This document shows positions 1 through 10,314 of a stretch of DNA of 64,000 bases, in pieces. Position numbers and translations under genes: made by a program. Below the pieces are notes generated by a model that saw only the letters and a program-made list of their open reading frames with translations, was not told the origin of the DNA and made no database searches. Positions within the stretch are counted from its first letter, which is position 1. Every line of letters begins with the position of its first letter. This DNA is from Xanthobacteraceae bacterium (GTDB lineage Bacteria; Pseudomonadota; Alphaproteobacteria; Rhizobiales; Xanthobacteraceae), in assembly GCA_019635585.1 (NCBI GenBank), contig JAHBZE010000002.1, positions 1,076,007 to 1,140,006 on the forward strand. The letters run 5' to 3'.

Positions 1-353
1 GGAATCTGCCGCGCGACCGCGAACATCAGCGCGATGGCATGCTCGGCGGTCGTGATCGAATTGCCGAACGGCGTATTCATCACGATCACGCCCTTGGCGG
101 TCGCGGCGGGAATTTCGACGTTGTCGACGCCGATGCCGGCGCGTCCAACGACTTTCAGCTTCTTCGCAGCTTCCAGTACCTTCGCGGTGACCTTGGTCGC
201 GGAGCGGATGGCAATGCCGTCATAGTCGCCGATGATCTTGATGAGCTCGTCGCGCTCGAGGCCGGTCTTCACGTCGGTCTCGACGCCGCGATCCTTGAAG
301 ATCTGCACGGCGGTCGGGGAAAGCTTGTCTGCAATGAGAACGCGGGGTGCCAT
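1..353 (-). CDS. serA: D-3-phosphoglycerate dehydrogenase, N-terminal part (cut by window edge)
   Basis: This is the first committed enzyme of serine synthesis, oxidising 3-phosphoglycerate to phosphohydroxypyruvate in the cytoplasm. The 117 visible codons start MAPRVLIADKLSP and continue through the substrate-binding domain, with RSATKVT and the GRAGIGVDNVE motif typical of SerA at about residues 50-80, then NTPFGNS leading toward the NAD domain. The gene runs off the left edge, so the nucleotide-binding and ACT/ASB domains are not seen. It lies 118 bases downstream of serC on the same strand, the usual serC-serA operon of Hyphomicrobiales. Confidence 0.95.
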   Translation of the reverse strand, partial: MAPRVLIADKLSPTAVQIFKDRGVETDVKTGLERDELIKIIGDYDGIAIRSATKVTAKVLEAAKKLKVVGRAGIGVDNVEIPAATAKGVIVMNTPFGNSITTAEHAIALMFAVARQI

Positions 354-364
354 GGTTTTCATCC

Positions 365-466
365 TCGTCATCCCGGCCTGGGCGCCAATCAGCGCGGAGC
401 GCCGGGATCGTTTGAAAGGGAAAGAGCGAACCGGGCGACGCGCTCACGCATCGCCCGGAATGACGA
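365..466. repeat. REP-like inverted repeat between serC and serA
   Basis: The outer arms TCGTCATCCCGG (365-376) and CCCGGAATGACGA (454-466) are inverted copies with one mismatch. An inner hairpin pairs ATCCCGGC (370-377) with GCCGGGAT (401-408). Similar intergenic palindromes with ATGAC/GTCAT edges occur at 10271-10293 and 45203-45225. It sits inside the serC-serA operon and could act as an attenuator or mRNA stabiliser. No coding function is apparent. Confidence 0.55.
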
Positions 467-471
467 AATCG

Positions 472-1638
472 TCAGGCTGCCTTCGGCAGCGCGGCTTTGG
501 CCTGTGCGAAAGCCCAATCGAGCCAGGGCGTCAGCGCCTCCAGATCAGAGGCTTCGATGGTTGCACCGGTCCAGATGCGAAGGCCCGGAGGCGCGTCGCG
601 ATAATGGCCGATGTCGAGCGCGACGTTTTCCTTCTCGAGGAGCGAAGCAAGCGATTTCGCAAACGCATTCTGCGCATCGGCAGGCAGCGCCTTGATCGCG
701 GGATCGACCACCTCGAAGCACACGGAGGTGTTCGAGCGCTCGGCTTCCTTCTTCGCCAGGAAAGCGACCCACGGGGTTTTCGCGACCCAGTTCGCAAGCA
801 CCGCGAAATTCTTGTCGGCGCGCGCCTGCAAGCCCTTCAGCGAGCCGACCGACTTCGCCCATTCGAGCGCATCGACATAGTCTTCGACGCAGAGCATCGA
901 CGGCGTGTTGATGGTCTCACCTTCGAAGATGCCGCCGATCAGCTTGCCACCCTTGGTCATGCGAAAGATTTTCGGCATCGGCCAGGCCGGCGTGTAGCTC
1001 TCCAGCCGCTCGACCGCGCGCGGCGAAAGAATGAGCATGCCGTGCGCGGCTTCGCCGCCGAGTACTTTCTGCCAGCTATAGGTCACGACATCGAGCTTGG
1101 AGAAATCGAGATTCTGCGCGAACGCGGCCGAGGTCGCGTCGCAGATCGTGAGCCCCTCGCGGTTTGCTGGAATCCAGTCCGCGTTCGGCACGCGCACGCC
1201 GGAGGTCGTTCCGTTCCAGGTGAAGATCACGTCGTTTTTGAAATCGACTTTCGCGAGATCCGGCAATTCACCATAGGACGCCTTGGTGATCTTCGCGTCC
1301 TTGAGCTTCAACTGCTTCACGACGTCGGTCGCCCAGCCCTCGCCGAACGATTCCCACGTCAACACCTCAACACCGCGCGCGCCCAAGAGCGACCACAAGG
1401 CCATTTCGACCGCACCCGTATCGGAAGCCGGCACGATGCCGATCTTGTAGTCGGCGGGCACGCCGAGCACTTCGCGCGTCAGCTCGATCGCGTATTTCAA
1501 ACGCGCCTTGCCCGGCTTCGAGCGATGCGAGCGGCCGACCAGAGCTTTTTCGAGGTTTTGGAGGTTCCATCCCGGGCGCTTGGCGCAGGGGCCGGACGAA
1601 AATTGGTTTACGCGCGGGCGCGCGGCAGGCTGTGTCAT
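472..1638 (-). CDS. serC: Phosphoserine aminotransferase
   Basis: A PLP-dependent class V aminotransferase that converts phosphohydroxypyruvate to O-phosphoserine using glutamate, the second step of serine synthesis. It is 388 residues from [24 protein letters not shown], the usual alphaproteobacterial length. The SSGPCAKRP start is family-typical, and the PLP-binding lysine is in [11 protein letters not shown]. The frame is open for 87 codons further upstream, but the start at 1638 is preferred because the family N-terminus begins there and GGA lies in the leader hairpin just before it. serA follows in the same operon. Confidence 0.95.
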   Translation of the reverse strand: MTQPAARPRVNQFSSGPCAKRPGWNLQNLEKALVGRSHRSKPGKARLKYAIELTREVLGVPADYKIGIVPASDTGAVEMALWSLLGARGVEVLTWESFGEGWATDVVKQLKLKDAKITKASYGELPDLAKVDFKNDVIFTWNGTTSGVRVPNADWIPANREGLTICDATSAAFAQNLDFSKLDVVTYSWQKVLGGEAAHGMLILSPRAVERLESYTPAWPMPKIFRMTKGGKLIGGIFEGETINTPSMLCVEDYVDALEWAKSVGSLKGLQARADKNFAVLANWVAKTPWVAFLAKKEAERSNTSVCFEVVDPAIKALPADAQNAFAKSLASLLEKENVALDIGHYRDAPPGLRIWTGATIEASDLEALTPWLDWAFAQAKAALPKAA

Positions 1639-1691
1639 CTGACCTATCCTTCCAGATAGAAGCCCCTCGTTGGGGAGGGGTGTCCCACTGG
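1639..1691 (-). ncRNA. Structured serC leader (candidate serC RNA motif)
   Basis: Read on the minus strand, the short 5' leader holds two adjacent hairpins. The first has a CCCCTC/GAGGGG stem. The second has a CTATC/GATAG stem whose loop carries GGA of the ribosome-binding site, right before the serC ATG. A structured RNA called the serC motif is described upstream of serC in Hyphomicrobiales. The position and the two-stem layout fit, but I could not score it against the covariance model. Confidence 0.5.
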
Positions 1692-1693
1692 CG

Positions 1694-1721
1694 GGGATAG
1701 CAGAAGATTCTGGCGGGTCAA
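1694..1721 (-). promoter_or_regulatory. Candidate sigma-70 promoter of serC-serA
   Basis: On the minus strand, TTGACC (1721-1716) is followed after 16 bases by TATCCC (1699-1694). Initiation a few bases downstream would give a short leader made almost entirely of the two hairpins described above. The -10 box is weak. Confidence 0.4.
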
Positions 1722-1778
1722 GTGCGTTGCAGCAAAGCCAAGCGAAAGAAGGCATGCAAACCAACCTGCCCTGTTCCG

Positions 1779-1811
1779 CAAAAAGAAAAGGCCCGGCGTT
1801 GCCGCCGGGCC
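1779..1811 (-). terminator. Rho-independent terminator of the 205-residue porin-like gene
   Basis: A GC-rich hairpin GGCCCGGCG / CGCCGGGCC (1790-1811) is followed on the minus strand by a TTTTCTTTTT tract. It lies 39 bases past the stop of the outer-membrane protein gene. Confidence 0.85.
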
Positions 1812-1849
1812 AGTCTTTCCGCGAGAGCCAACCCGCGTACTTGAAACGA

Positions 1850-2467
1850 TCAGTCGAGCTTGTAGCGGAAGCCAACCTTGAATTCGTGCGCGGTGACATC
1901 GACCAGCGAATTGTCGAGCGCGATCGCGCTGCCGAGATCAGCGTAGCGATAGCCGAAATCGAACGAGAGATTCGGCGAGAGCTGATAGGCCGCGCCTACC
2001 ATGGCCGCCCAAGCGAAATTCCAGCGGCCGTTGTCGTCGAGATGATTGTAGGCGGTGCCGACACCGGCGCCGATATAGGGCGTGACGCCGTACCAGGTGC
2101 CGAGATCGATGTAGCCGTTCGCAAACAGCGCGGACGACCACAACTTTGCGCCGGCGACATTCGCGGCATCGGTGAGCGCAAACTTGCTGGCGAACTGATA
2201 GTCGAGCGTTACGTCGCCGCGCAGCCAGCTATTGTACTGATAGCCGACGCCGACACCGAGCGCCGCCGCGTCCTCCGGACCGTCCGTGCCGGGCACGTCA
2301 AAGGTGCGATAGGTGAAATCGCCACGCAGATACCAGTTCGACCCGACTTCGACCCACGGCATCGGGGGCGCGTTCAGAACCGGCGGCGGCATGTCAGCCG
2401 CATTCGCTGAAATGTTAGAGAGCGAAAGCGCCATCGTAGCGGCGAGTGCGAGAGCGAGCTTTTTCAT
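1850..2467 (-). CDS. Outer-membrane beta-barrel protein, 205 aa
   Basis: A small OmpA-like/Omp25-type eight-strand barrel. It has a clear Sec signal ([17 protein letters not shown], cleavage after ANA), a short Pro-rich linker, then aromatic-rich amphipathic strands such as [32 protein letters not shown] and [13 protein letters not shown]. It ends [12 protein letters not shown] with the tyrosine/aspartate finish common in these barrels. It is monocistronic with its own terminator and is a paralogue of the next gene upstream. The role is structural or adhesive at best; no substrate can be assigned. Confidence 0.85.
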   Translation of the reverse strand: MKKLALALAATMALSLSNISANAADMPPPVLNAPPMPWVEVGSNWYLRGDFTYRTFDVPGTDGPEDAAALGVGVGYQYNSWLRGDVTLDYQFASKFALTDAANVAGAKLWSSALFANGYIDLGTWYGVTPYIGAGVGTAYNHLDDNGRWNFAWAAMVGAAYQLSPNLSFDFGYRYADLGSAIALDNSLVDVTAHEFKVGFRYKLD

Positions 2468-2598
2468 ACGAGATACCTTTTCTTGTCCGCCGCAGACCGA
2501 CGGAACGCTCGAAATCTTGACGCGATTATCGAAGTGTTAGGGTTAATTTTCCGATAAACGGGAGCGGCGCGCGCTGCGCCGCTCCATGTTCATGCCTG

Positions 2599-3498
2599 TC
2601 AGAACCGGCGCATCAGCGGCTGAAACAGCGGCTGCTGCTGTTGATAGACGGGCTGTTGCTGATAGACCGCGCTCGCAAACTGATAACGAAGGCCGACCTT
2701 AAGATCGTGCGAGTCGATGCCTTTGAACATCATCGGGTTGCGGATCGCGTTGGTGCCGTCATAGGCGATGATATCGCCGCTTTGGCCATCACCGAGATAG
2801 ACGTAGCGATAAGCCAGTTCGACCGTGAAATTCTTTGTCACTTCATAAGCCAGCCCCGCGTGGAACGCGTAGGCGATATTCCACTTGTAGGCGCTGTCGG
2901 CATAACCGAGCGTCGCGTTGAGTCCGTCGGTGCCCATGTCGCGGAAGCTGTGGATACCGATTCGCGACAGGCCGATGCCCGCGCCGACAAAAGGTGTAAC
3001 GCCGTTCCAGGTGCCGAGATCGGCGTAGAAGTTCAACAGGTACAACCACTCGGACTTCTTCGCGGTATACTGGTTGAAGCGCGCGCTGCCGGCGTCGGTA
3101 TAAAGATCGAGGCCATGAAAGCCCGTCTCGCCGCGATATTCGCCGGTGACGTCGAGGCGCAACCAGCTATTCCACTTGTAGCCGACGCCGATGCCGAACA
3201 GGTTGCCCGACTCGAAATTCATGTCGACGATCCGCAAGCCCGTCGCAGTCGCATACAGCGCATTGTCGAGCGTAGTCACTGCCTGATTGGTCATGCCGAT
3301 GTCGCCGCGGATGTACCAGCCGCCCCATTCTTCGATAACGGGCGGAGGCGGAGGCGGCGGAGGCGGCGCCACGCATTCGGGCGGCAGCGGGCCATTCGGA
3401 TACTGCGGCTGACACGGAACGTCCGCGGCCGACGCGGCGGTGGAAGTGATGGTTACTGCCGCTACTGCGGCGAGCGCGGCAATACGAACGCTGCCCAT
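2599..3498 (-). CDS. Outer-membrane beta-barrel protein with polyproline linker, 299 aa
   Basis: A Sec signal (MGSVRIAALAAVAAVTITSTAASA) is followed by a linker with nine consecutive prolines near residues 45-53, then a barrel with WYIRGDIGMTNQ, GIGVGYKWNSWLRLDVTGEY, NGVTPFVGAGIGLS and HDLKVGLRYQF. These motifs parallel the neighbouring 205-residue barrel, so the two are tandem paralogues. A Gln/Tyr-rich tail (VYQQQPVYQQQQ) follows the last predicted strand, which is unusual because barrels normally end at the last strand. The 272-base region upstream (3499-3770) is AT-rich with several GTTAA words and should hold the promoter. Confidence 0.83.
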   Translation of the reverse strand: MGSVRIAALAAVAAVTITSTAASAADVPCQPQYPNGPLPPECVAPPPPPPPPPVIEEWGGWYIRGDIGMTNQAVTTLDNALYATATGLRIVDMNFESGNLFGIGVGYKWNSWLRLDVTGEYRGETGFHGLDLYTDAGSARFNQYTAKKSEWLYLLNFYADLGTWNGVTPFVGAGIGLSRIGIHSFRDMGTDGLNATLGYADSAYKWNIAYAFHAGLAYEVTKNFTVELAYRYVYLGDGQSGDIIAYDGTNAIRNPMMFKGIDSHDLKVGLRYQFASAVYQQQPVYQQQQPLFQPLMRRF

Positions 3499-3770
3499 CT
3501 CACGAAATCCTTTTCGAAGGCGTGAGCGGACTCATTCGTGCTCGCGCCGGTTACTGACGACGCGAGTATCGCTGCGAGGATTTAAAGAGCGCTTAACCTT
3601 AACTCTTAACCGTGATTTTTAATCATCGTTGCGTGCGCTCGGTGACACACGAGCAAACACAACGCTTTGTGCGTGATTGCGTTAACGCGCGTTAGCAAAG
3701 CCGTTAACGGCTCGTAAGCGCCGGTTACCGAATAATGAAGAAGAAGTTGCGCGGGAGTTAATGCCGCGAT

Positions 3771-5114
3771 TTACGCCGCAGCTTTTGCGACGGCAGCGAC
3801 GATGACGTCGACGACTTCCTCGACGAGTTCGCGATCGTCGCCCTCGGCCATCACGCGGATCACCGGCTCTGTGCCGGACGGGCGAATGACGAGACGGCCC
3901 GCCTTGCCGAGACGGCGTTGTGCGGCGTCGATTACGCTCACAACAGAAGAGTTTTCGAGCGGCTTGCCGGACGAATAGCGCACGTTTTTCATGACTTGCG
4001 GCAGCGCCTCGAAACGGCGGCAAACTTCGGACACCGGCCCGCCGGCGCGCTTCACCATCGCAAGCACCTGCAGCGCCGCGACGAAGCCGTCGCCGGTGGT
4101 GGCATAATCGGAAAGGATGATGTGGCCAGAAGGCTCGCCCCCGACATTATACCCCGTCTCGCGCATCTTCTCGAGCACATAGCGGTCGCCGACCGGAGTG
4201 CGCTCGAAACCAATGCCGAGATTCTCGAAATGACGTTCGAGGCCGAGGTTCGACATCACAGTCGCGACCACGCCGTCACGCGAAAGCAGGCCCTCCGCAC
4301 GGAAGCGTTCCGCGATCAGCGCGATCAACTGGTCACCGTCCACGAGATGACCCTTCTCGTCCACGATCACGACGCGATCGGCGTCGCCGTCGAGCGCAAT
4401 GCCGATGTCGGCGCGCATCTCGCGCACTTTTGCGGAGAGTGCTTCCGGCGCGGTCGAGCCGACTTCGCGGTTGATGTTGAAGCCGTCGGGGTCGACACCG
4501 ATGGAAATGACTTCCGCGCCAAGCTCCCACAAGCCCGCGGGCGCGACTTTGTAGCCGGCGCCGTTCGCACAATCGATCACGATGCGCATGCCTTCCAACG
4601 AAAGATTGCGTGGCAAGGTGCGTTTTGCAAATTCGATGTAGCGCTCATAAGCGCCGTCGATGCGCTTGGCGCGGCCAAGATCGCCCGACTGCGCAAGGCG
4701 CCGGGAAATATCGCTATCGATCAGATCTTCGATTTCCTGCTCGATCGCGTCGGAGAGTTTGTAGCCGTCTGGTCCGAACAGCTTGATGCCGTTATCGTCA
4801 TAAGGGTTATGCGAAGCGGAGATCATCACGCCGAGATCCGCGCGCATCGAGCGCGTCAGCATCGCGACCGCGGGCGTCGGCATCGGCCCGAGCAGGAGCA
4901 CATCCATGCCGACCGAGGTAAAGCCCGCGACCAGCGCATTTTCGATCATGTAGCCGGAAAGCCGCGTGTCCTTGCCGATCACGACCCGGTGGCGGTGCTC
5001 GCCGTTCTGAAACAGGAGGCCCGCCGCCTGCCCGACCTTCAAGGCCAGTTCAGGCGTGATCACGCGGTTCGCGCGGCCGCGGATTCCGTCCGTTCCGAAA
5101 TGCTTTCTTGCCAT
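3771..5114 (-). CDS. glmM: Phosphoglucosamine mutase
   Basis: Interconverts glucosamine-6-phosphate and glucosamine-1-phosphate for UDP-GlcNAc, peptidoglycan and LPS synthesis. The 447 residues start [16 protein letters not shown]. The phosphoserine loop is [12 protein letters not shown] (Ser about 101), the metal-binding loop is DGDADR, and the C-terminal phosphate-binding [12 protein letters not shown] is present. GGAG lies 7 bases before the ATG. In Escherichia coli folP sits between ftsH and glmM; here no folP is present and 274 bases with two palindromes separate them. Confidence 0.96.
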   Translation of the reverse strand: MARKHFGTDGIRGRANRVITPELALKVGQAAGLLFQNGEHRHRVVIGKDTRLSGYMIENALVAGFTSVGMDVLLLGPMPTPAVAMLTRSMRADLGVMISASHNPYDDNGIKLFGPDGYKLSDAIEQEIEDLIDSDISRRLAQSGDLGRAKRIDGAYERYIEFAKRTLPRNLSLEGMRIVIDCANGAGYKVAPAGLWELGAEVISIGVDPDGFNINREVGSTAPEALSAKVREMRADIGIALDGDADRVVIVDEKGHLVDGDQLIALIAERFRAEGLLSRDGVVATVMSNLGLERHFENLGIGFERTPVGDRYVLEKMRETGYNVGGEPSGHIILSDYATTGDGFVAALQVLAMVKRAGGPVSEVCRRFEALPQVMKNVRYSSGKPLENSSVVSVIDAAQRRLGKAGRLVIRPSGTEPVIRVMAEGDDRELVEEVVDVIVAAVAKAAA

Positions 5115-5149
5115 CTACTCCGCCTCTTCCGAGGGGCCTCCGCCAGCGA

Positions 5150-5213
5150 GCGAAGTTGGGTTTACCCGACTTCGCATTTGAACAAGCGCAAGTCGGATAT
5201 ATCCGACTTGCGC
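5150..5213. repeat. Two tandem palindromes between ftsH and glmM
   Basis: The first is a hairpin with arms GCGAAGTTGGG and CCCGACTTCGC around TTTA (5150-5175). Ten bases later comes a perfect 28-base palindrome with half-site GCGCAAGTCGGATA (5186-5213). The two share the core AAGT(T/C)GG...CCGACTT, so they are two copies of one palindromic unit. They lie just upstream of the glmM start on its transcription path. They may be a REP-type repeat or a binding site. Confidence 0.7.
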
Positions 5214-5338
5214 AGGAGATACCCCGCCCGCGCAGCCGAGGCTAGCCCGCCGCCTTGCCCGGCAGGCTCAATATTTGTGAGCGATCTTAACGGCCGATCG
5301 CAAGCGGTTAATCGGTTAAGACAGAACGGGTGAAATAG

Positions 5339-5375
5339 GAAAACGCCCGCCTCTTTCGAGACGGGCGTTTTTTAT
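5339..5375 (-). terminator. Terminator after ftsH (bidirectional shape)
   Basis: The hairpin AAACGCCCG / CGGGCGTTT has T-rich sequence on both sides. On the minus strand it follows the ftsH stop by about 20 bases and is followed by TTTTCCTATTT. The plus-strand tract TTTTTTATTTTT is stronger, but no plus-strand gene precedes it. Confidence 0.75.
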
Positions 5376-5388
5376 TTTTGCTTGCACC

Positions 5389-7308
<1,920 letters not shown>

Positions 7309-7460
7309 GAAGGACCTTTCGCGGAGCCTTTTGGCCGGATTTTCGTGGGTTCTATCCTAGCCGAGGCCGATTAAAGCCGATTTACGTTGGAATGTAGGCG
7401 TGACCCCCTGCCTTGCCAAGGGAACGCCCGAAGGTAACACGCGAAAATTGTCCCTTGGTT

Positions 7461-8522
7461 TCAGGGCTTTCGTGGCTTTTTAGCCTTGCCGGAGGCCGTT
7501 TTCCGGGGCGGCGCAGCTGCGACAACAAGGGTTGCCTCCGAAAGCATCACTAGCGCGCCGGCGAGCGTCCGTTTCGACCCCTCGCTAGCCCGGTATGCGC
7601 GGACCAGCGCGTCATAAAGCGTCTCAACTTTTGCAAGCTCCGCCGGACCCTCGATGCCCTCGGCGTCGATCGCGTCACGCAGCATCCGGATCGACAACTC
7701 TTCCGGCATCAGAAAAAAGCCGCGCGCCTCGAACGCGCGGCCAGCATCAGCGTCCGCGCGCAACGCGAATGCCGCCTCGTCGGCGAGCCGATTGAGGGCG
7801 GCGTTCGCGCGCGCAAGGCGCTTGGCCATCAGCGCGAGATTGGCGGCGTCGATCCCTTCCTTCGCGAGTTGCGGCGCAAGTTTGCGCAGCCGCGCGCGCA
7901 GATATTTCGTGTCCTTGTTGGTCGGATCGGTCGCAAACGGAATGCGCAGCTTCTTCAGCGTTGCAACCAGCCGCGCCTTCGGAAGCTCAAGGAAAGGCCG
8001 CGCGAGAAAAATCTGTTCGCGCTTGTGCACGCGGCGAATACCGGCAAGCCCGCCGAGGCCCGAACCGCGGCCCATACGATGCAGCACCGTTTCGGCCTGG
8101 TCGTCGCGCGTATGCGCGGTCATCAGAAGATCCGCGCCGATCTCCCTCGCAAGCCCCGAGAACAATTCGAAGCGCGCCTCGCGCGCCGCTTCCTGCACGC
8201 CGGTGATCGGCTTCTTGCCGGACCAGACCAGCGTATGATGCGGGATGCCGAGTTTGGCGGCGAGCTTCGCCACCATCTTCGCCTCGCCTTTCGAGGCTGC
8301 ACGCAAACGATGATCGATCGTCGCCGCGACCAGTTCGGGACCGCTGCCGCGTCTCGCACGCCATTTGGCGGCAAGCACCAGAAGCGCGGTCGAGTCCGGC
8401 CCGCCGGAGACGGCGAGCAGCGTCTTTCTGGAATTTGCGAAATCGTCGAACAGCGCGGAAAGTTCGTTTTCCGCGACCGGGGCTTTCTCAGCAGCCGAGC
8501 CGTTTCTGCTCATCCTCGGCAT
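7461..8522 (-). CDS. tilS: tRNA(Ile)-lysidine synthase
   Basis: Modifies C34 of the CAU-anticodon tRNA(Ile) to lysidine so that it reads AUA. The ATP-pyrophosphatase P-loop SGGPDS lies near residue 40, followed by DHRLR, TAHTRDDQAETVLHRMGRGSG and GIRRV, all TilS-typical. At 353 residues it is shorter than the E. coli enzyme, consistent with loss of C-terminal domains. Its start overlaps the 3' end of cpoB by 35 bases. A second ATG lies three codons in (8513), but GAAGAAG favours 8522. Confidence 0.92.
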   Translation of the reverse strand: MPRMSRNGSAAEKAPVAENELSALFDDFANSRKTLLAVSGGPDSTALLVLAAKWRARRGSGPELVAATIDHRLRAASKGEAKMVAKLAAKLGIPHHTLVWSGKKPITGVQEAAREARFELFSGLAREIGADLLMTAHTRDDQAETVLHRMGRGSGLGGLAGIRRVHKREQIFLARPFLELPKARLVATLKKLRIPFATDPTNKDTKYLRARLRKLAPQLAKEGIDAANLALMAKRLARANAALNRLADEAAFALRADADAGRAFEARGFFLMPEELSIRMLRDAIDAEGIEGPAELAKVETLYDALVRAYRASEGSKRTLAGALVMLSEATLVVAAAPPRKTASGKAKKPRKP

Positions 8523-9438
8523 TCTTCTTCACCTGCGGCGACGCTTTCGGATATTTTGAAACCACTGCGCCGAGCGATCCGCAAGCCGCTTCTTTCTTGC
8601 CGAGTTGCGCAAGAGACTGGCCGAGACGCAGGAGCGAATCCGGCGCGCGCTGGCTCTTCGGGTATTTATTGTAGACCTCGAGAAACACTTCCGCCGCTTC
8701 AGTATACTTGCGCTGCTGAAAGATGCTTTCGCCGAGCCAGTAATGCGCGAGCGCCGTGTTGCGGTCGCTCGGGTACTGATCGATGAAGCCTCGGAACGAC
8801 TGTTCGGCGAGCGCATAATCGCGCCGCAGAATGTAGCCATAGGCCAGATCATAGGCGTCCTTCGGCGAGTTCGTCGGCGGCAGCACGGCTTGCTGCTGTT
8901 GTTGCTGCGGTGGCTGATTCGGTGCCGCGTTCTGCGGCGGGAAGTTCTGGTTGCCGTTCGGCGACAGCACCATCGGTCCCTGCGGTTGCTGCGGCGCGTT
9001 CTGCTGATACTGCTGCTGCTGCGGAATCTGGCCGAGATTGCGCGGGCGGCCGGGCGCGTTCGGATCGCTGTTGGGATCGAAGGCATCGCCGCGAGGCGGC
9101 GGACTCTGCTGGGGCGCGACTTGCGGCACGTTCTGCTGCTGCGGCGGAACGTAGTTCTGCTGCGTCGGCGCAATCGGCCGCTGTTGCACCGGCGGATTCT
9201 CGCCGCGCTGTTGCTGCTGCAACTGATACTGGAGTTGCTCGATCTGGCCGGTGAGCGTGCGAAGTTGTTGTTCGAGCCGGTCGACCCGGATCGCGAGGTC
9301 GCTGTCGCTTTGCTGGTTCTGCGGCGGCTGTTCCTGCTGCCGGTTATTGCCGAACGGGAAAAACTGCGCCGAAGCCGGGCTGGCTCCAAGCAGGACCGCT
9401 GCGAGCGCGAGCGGAAAAAGCTTTCGTGCTGAAATCAT
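8488..9438 (-). CDS. cpoB: Cell-division coordinator CpoB (YbgF), Tol-associated TPR protein
   Basis: A periplasmic TPR protein that links outer-membrane constriction to septal peptidoglycan synthesis with TolA. From MISARKLFPLALAAVLLGASPASA (Sec signal) it has a coiled-coil trimerisation segment (about 40-75), a long Gln/Pro/Asn-rich linker (about 75-190) and three C-terminal TPRs (AYGYILRRDYALAEQSF, AHYWLGESIF, DSLLRLGQSLAQ). The 316-residue product is longer than E. coli CpoB because of the linker. Frames open to 9489, but the signal peptide fixes the start at 9438. It is the last member of the tol-pal group. Confidence 0.9.
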   Translation of the reverse strand: MISARKLFPLALAAVLLGASPASAQFFPFGNNRQQEQPPQNQQSDSDLAIRVDRLEQQLRTLTGQIEQLQYQLQQQQRGENPPVQQRPIAPTQQNYVPPQQQNVPQVAPQQSPPPRGDAFDPNSDPNAPGRPRNLGQIPQQQQYQQNAPQQPQGPMVLSPNGNQNFPPQNAAPNQPPQQQQQQAVLPPTNSPKDAYDLAYGYILRRDYALAEQSFRGFIDQYPSDRNTALAHYWLGESIFQQRKYTEAAEVFLEVYNKYPKSQRAPDSLLRLGQSLAQLGKKEAACGSLGAVVSKYPKASPQVKKNAEDEQKRLGC

Positions 9439-9484
9439 ACCGAACCGATGGAACCTGTTTTGGCCCAATTTAGGGCCACTACAA

Positions 9485-9520
9485 CGCAAAACCGGCGCTC
9501 CTGGAAAGCGCCGGCTTTGA
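9485..9520 (-). terminator. Terminator between pal and cpoB
   Basis: The hairpin CCGGCGCT / AGCGCCGG (9492-9514) lies 23-50 bases past the pal stop and is followed on the minus strand by TTTTGCG. The weak T-tract suggests partial termination, so pal is expressed above cpoB. Confidence 0.55.
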
Positions 9521-9542
9521 TTTGCAGAGAGAGGAGAGCCGT

Positions 9543-10043
9543 TCAGGTGCCCGGCGCGCTGTTGAGCACCGTCACCGCGCGGCGGTTCTGGGACCAGCAG
9601 GAAATGTCGTTACAGACCGCGACCGGACGCTCCTTGCCGTAGGAGATCGTGCGCATCCGCTGCGGATTGATACCGCGCGAGACCAGATAGTCGCGCACCG
9701 TCTGGGCTCGGCGTGCGCCGAGCGCGATGTTGTATTCGCGCGTGCCGCGCTCGTCGGCGTGGCCTTCGATCGTGAACTGATACTGGCCGTACTGCTGCAG
9801 CCACTGCACCTGCTTGTCCAGCGTAGCGCGCGCCTGCGGCGTCAACTCGGATTGATCGCTTTCGAAGAACACGCGGTCGCCGACGTTGACGACGAAGTCC
9901 TGAACGCTGCCAGGCGTGTTCGCGTTCGCGTTTGGGTTGTTCGCGTCGGGATTATTGTTCGTCGAACACGCCGCCACCGCGAGCATCAGCGCAAACAGCG
10001 AGGCGAACCGCGCGCCTCGAACGAGCCGCATCAAACCCGTCAT
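9543..10043 (-). CDS. pal: Peptidoglycan-associated lipoprotein Pal
   Basis: An outer-membrane lipoprotein that anchors the outer membrane to peptidoglycan and binds TolB. It is 166 residues with lipobox LAVAAC (Cys about 26), an Asn/Pro-rich linker, then the OmpA-like peptidoglycan-binding domain (FVVNVGDRVFFESDQSEL, IEGHADERGTREYNIALGARRA, TISYGKERPV). The Pal hallmark HADERGTREYN is intact. Transcription probably starts in the AT-rich 271 bases upstream, which also hold a CtrA-like box. Confidence 0.96.
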   Translation of the reverse strand: MTGLMRLVRGARFASLFALMLAVAACSTNNNPDANNPNANANTPGSVQDFVVNVGDRVFFESDQSELTPQARATLDKQVQWLQQYGQYQFTIEGHADERGTREYNIALGARRAQTVRDYLVSRGINPQRMRTISYGKERPVAVCNDISCWSQNRRAVTVLNSAPGT

Positions 10044-10202
10044 ACCGCTAACTCCTGTATTCCCACATTGACCGGAAAAACTGTCCCAGCCCGGTCTAAA
10101 ATCACCTGCAATTTCGAATATTCCATCAACCTTGACGAAATCTTTGCGGCGCGGTCAGGGCGCGGATTCAAATAAATTTCGCGCCAAATCCGCCGTGCAT
10201 GG

Positions 10203-10217
10203 TTAGCGCGAGGTTAA
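10203..10217 (-). promoter_or_regulatory. CtrA-like box upstream of pal
   Basis: TTAG-CGCGAGG-TTAA, which on the minus strand reads TTAA-N7-CTAA. It is one base away from the CtrA consensus TTAA-N7-TTAA and lies 160 bases upstream of the pal ATG. Binding is inferred. Confidence 0.35.
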
Positions 10218-10270
10218 CGGAACGCGGGTTCCATCGTTCCCGCCGCCGCGCGCGCAACCTACGAATCGAA

Positions 10271-10293
10271 ATGCCCGCGGCGAGCGCGGGCAT
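10271..10293. repeat. REP-like palindrome / possible tolB terminator
   Basis: Perfect 9-base arms ATGCCCGCG / CGCGGGCAT flank GCGAG and are followed by GACGA, the same edge as the repeats at 365-466 and 45203-45225. It begins 22 bases past the tolB stop and may end or stabilise the tolB transcript. No proper T-tract follows. Confidence 0.5.
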
Positions 10294-10314
10294 GACGAAA
10301 GAAAACGGCGGAGA

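Noticed and set aside
3594-3700. CtrA boxes in the AT-rich gap upstream of the 299-residue porin gene
   Set aside because: Several TTAA words occur, but none has the seven-base spacing; the nearest pairs are 3, 6, 8 or 9 bases apart.
8880-9240. Tandem CAG/CTG-like repeats as a microsatellite or CRISPR-like array
   Set aside because: They encode the Gln/Pro-rich linker of CpoB and are irregular; no spacers or conserved repeat length.
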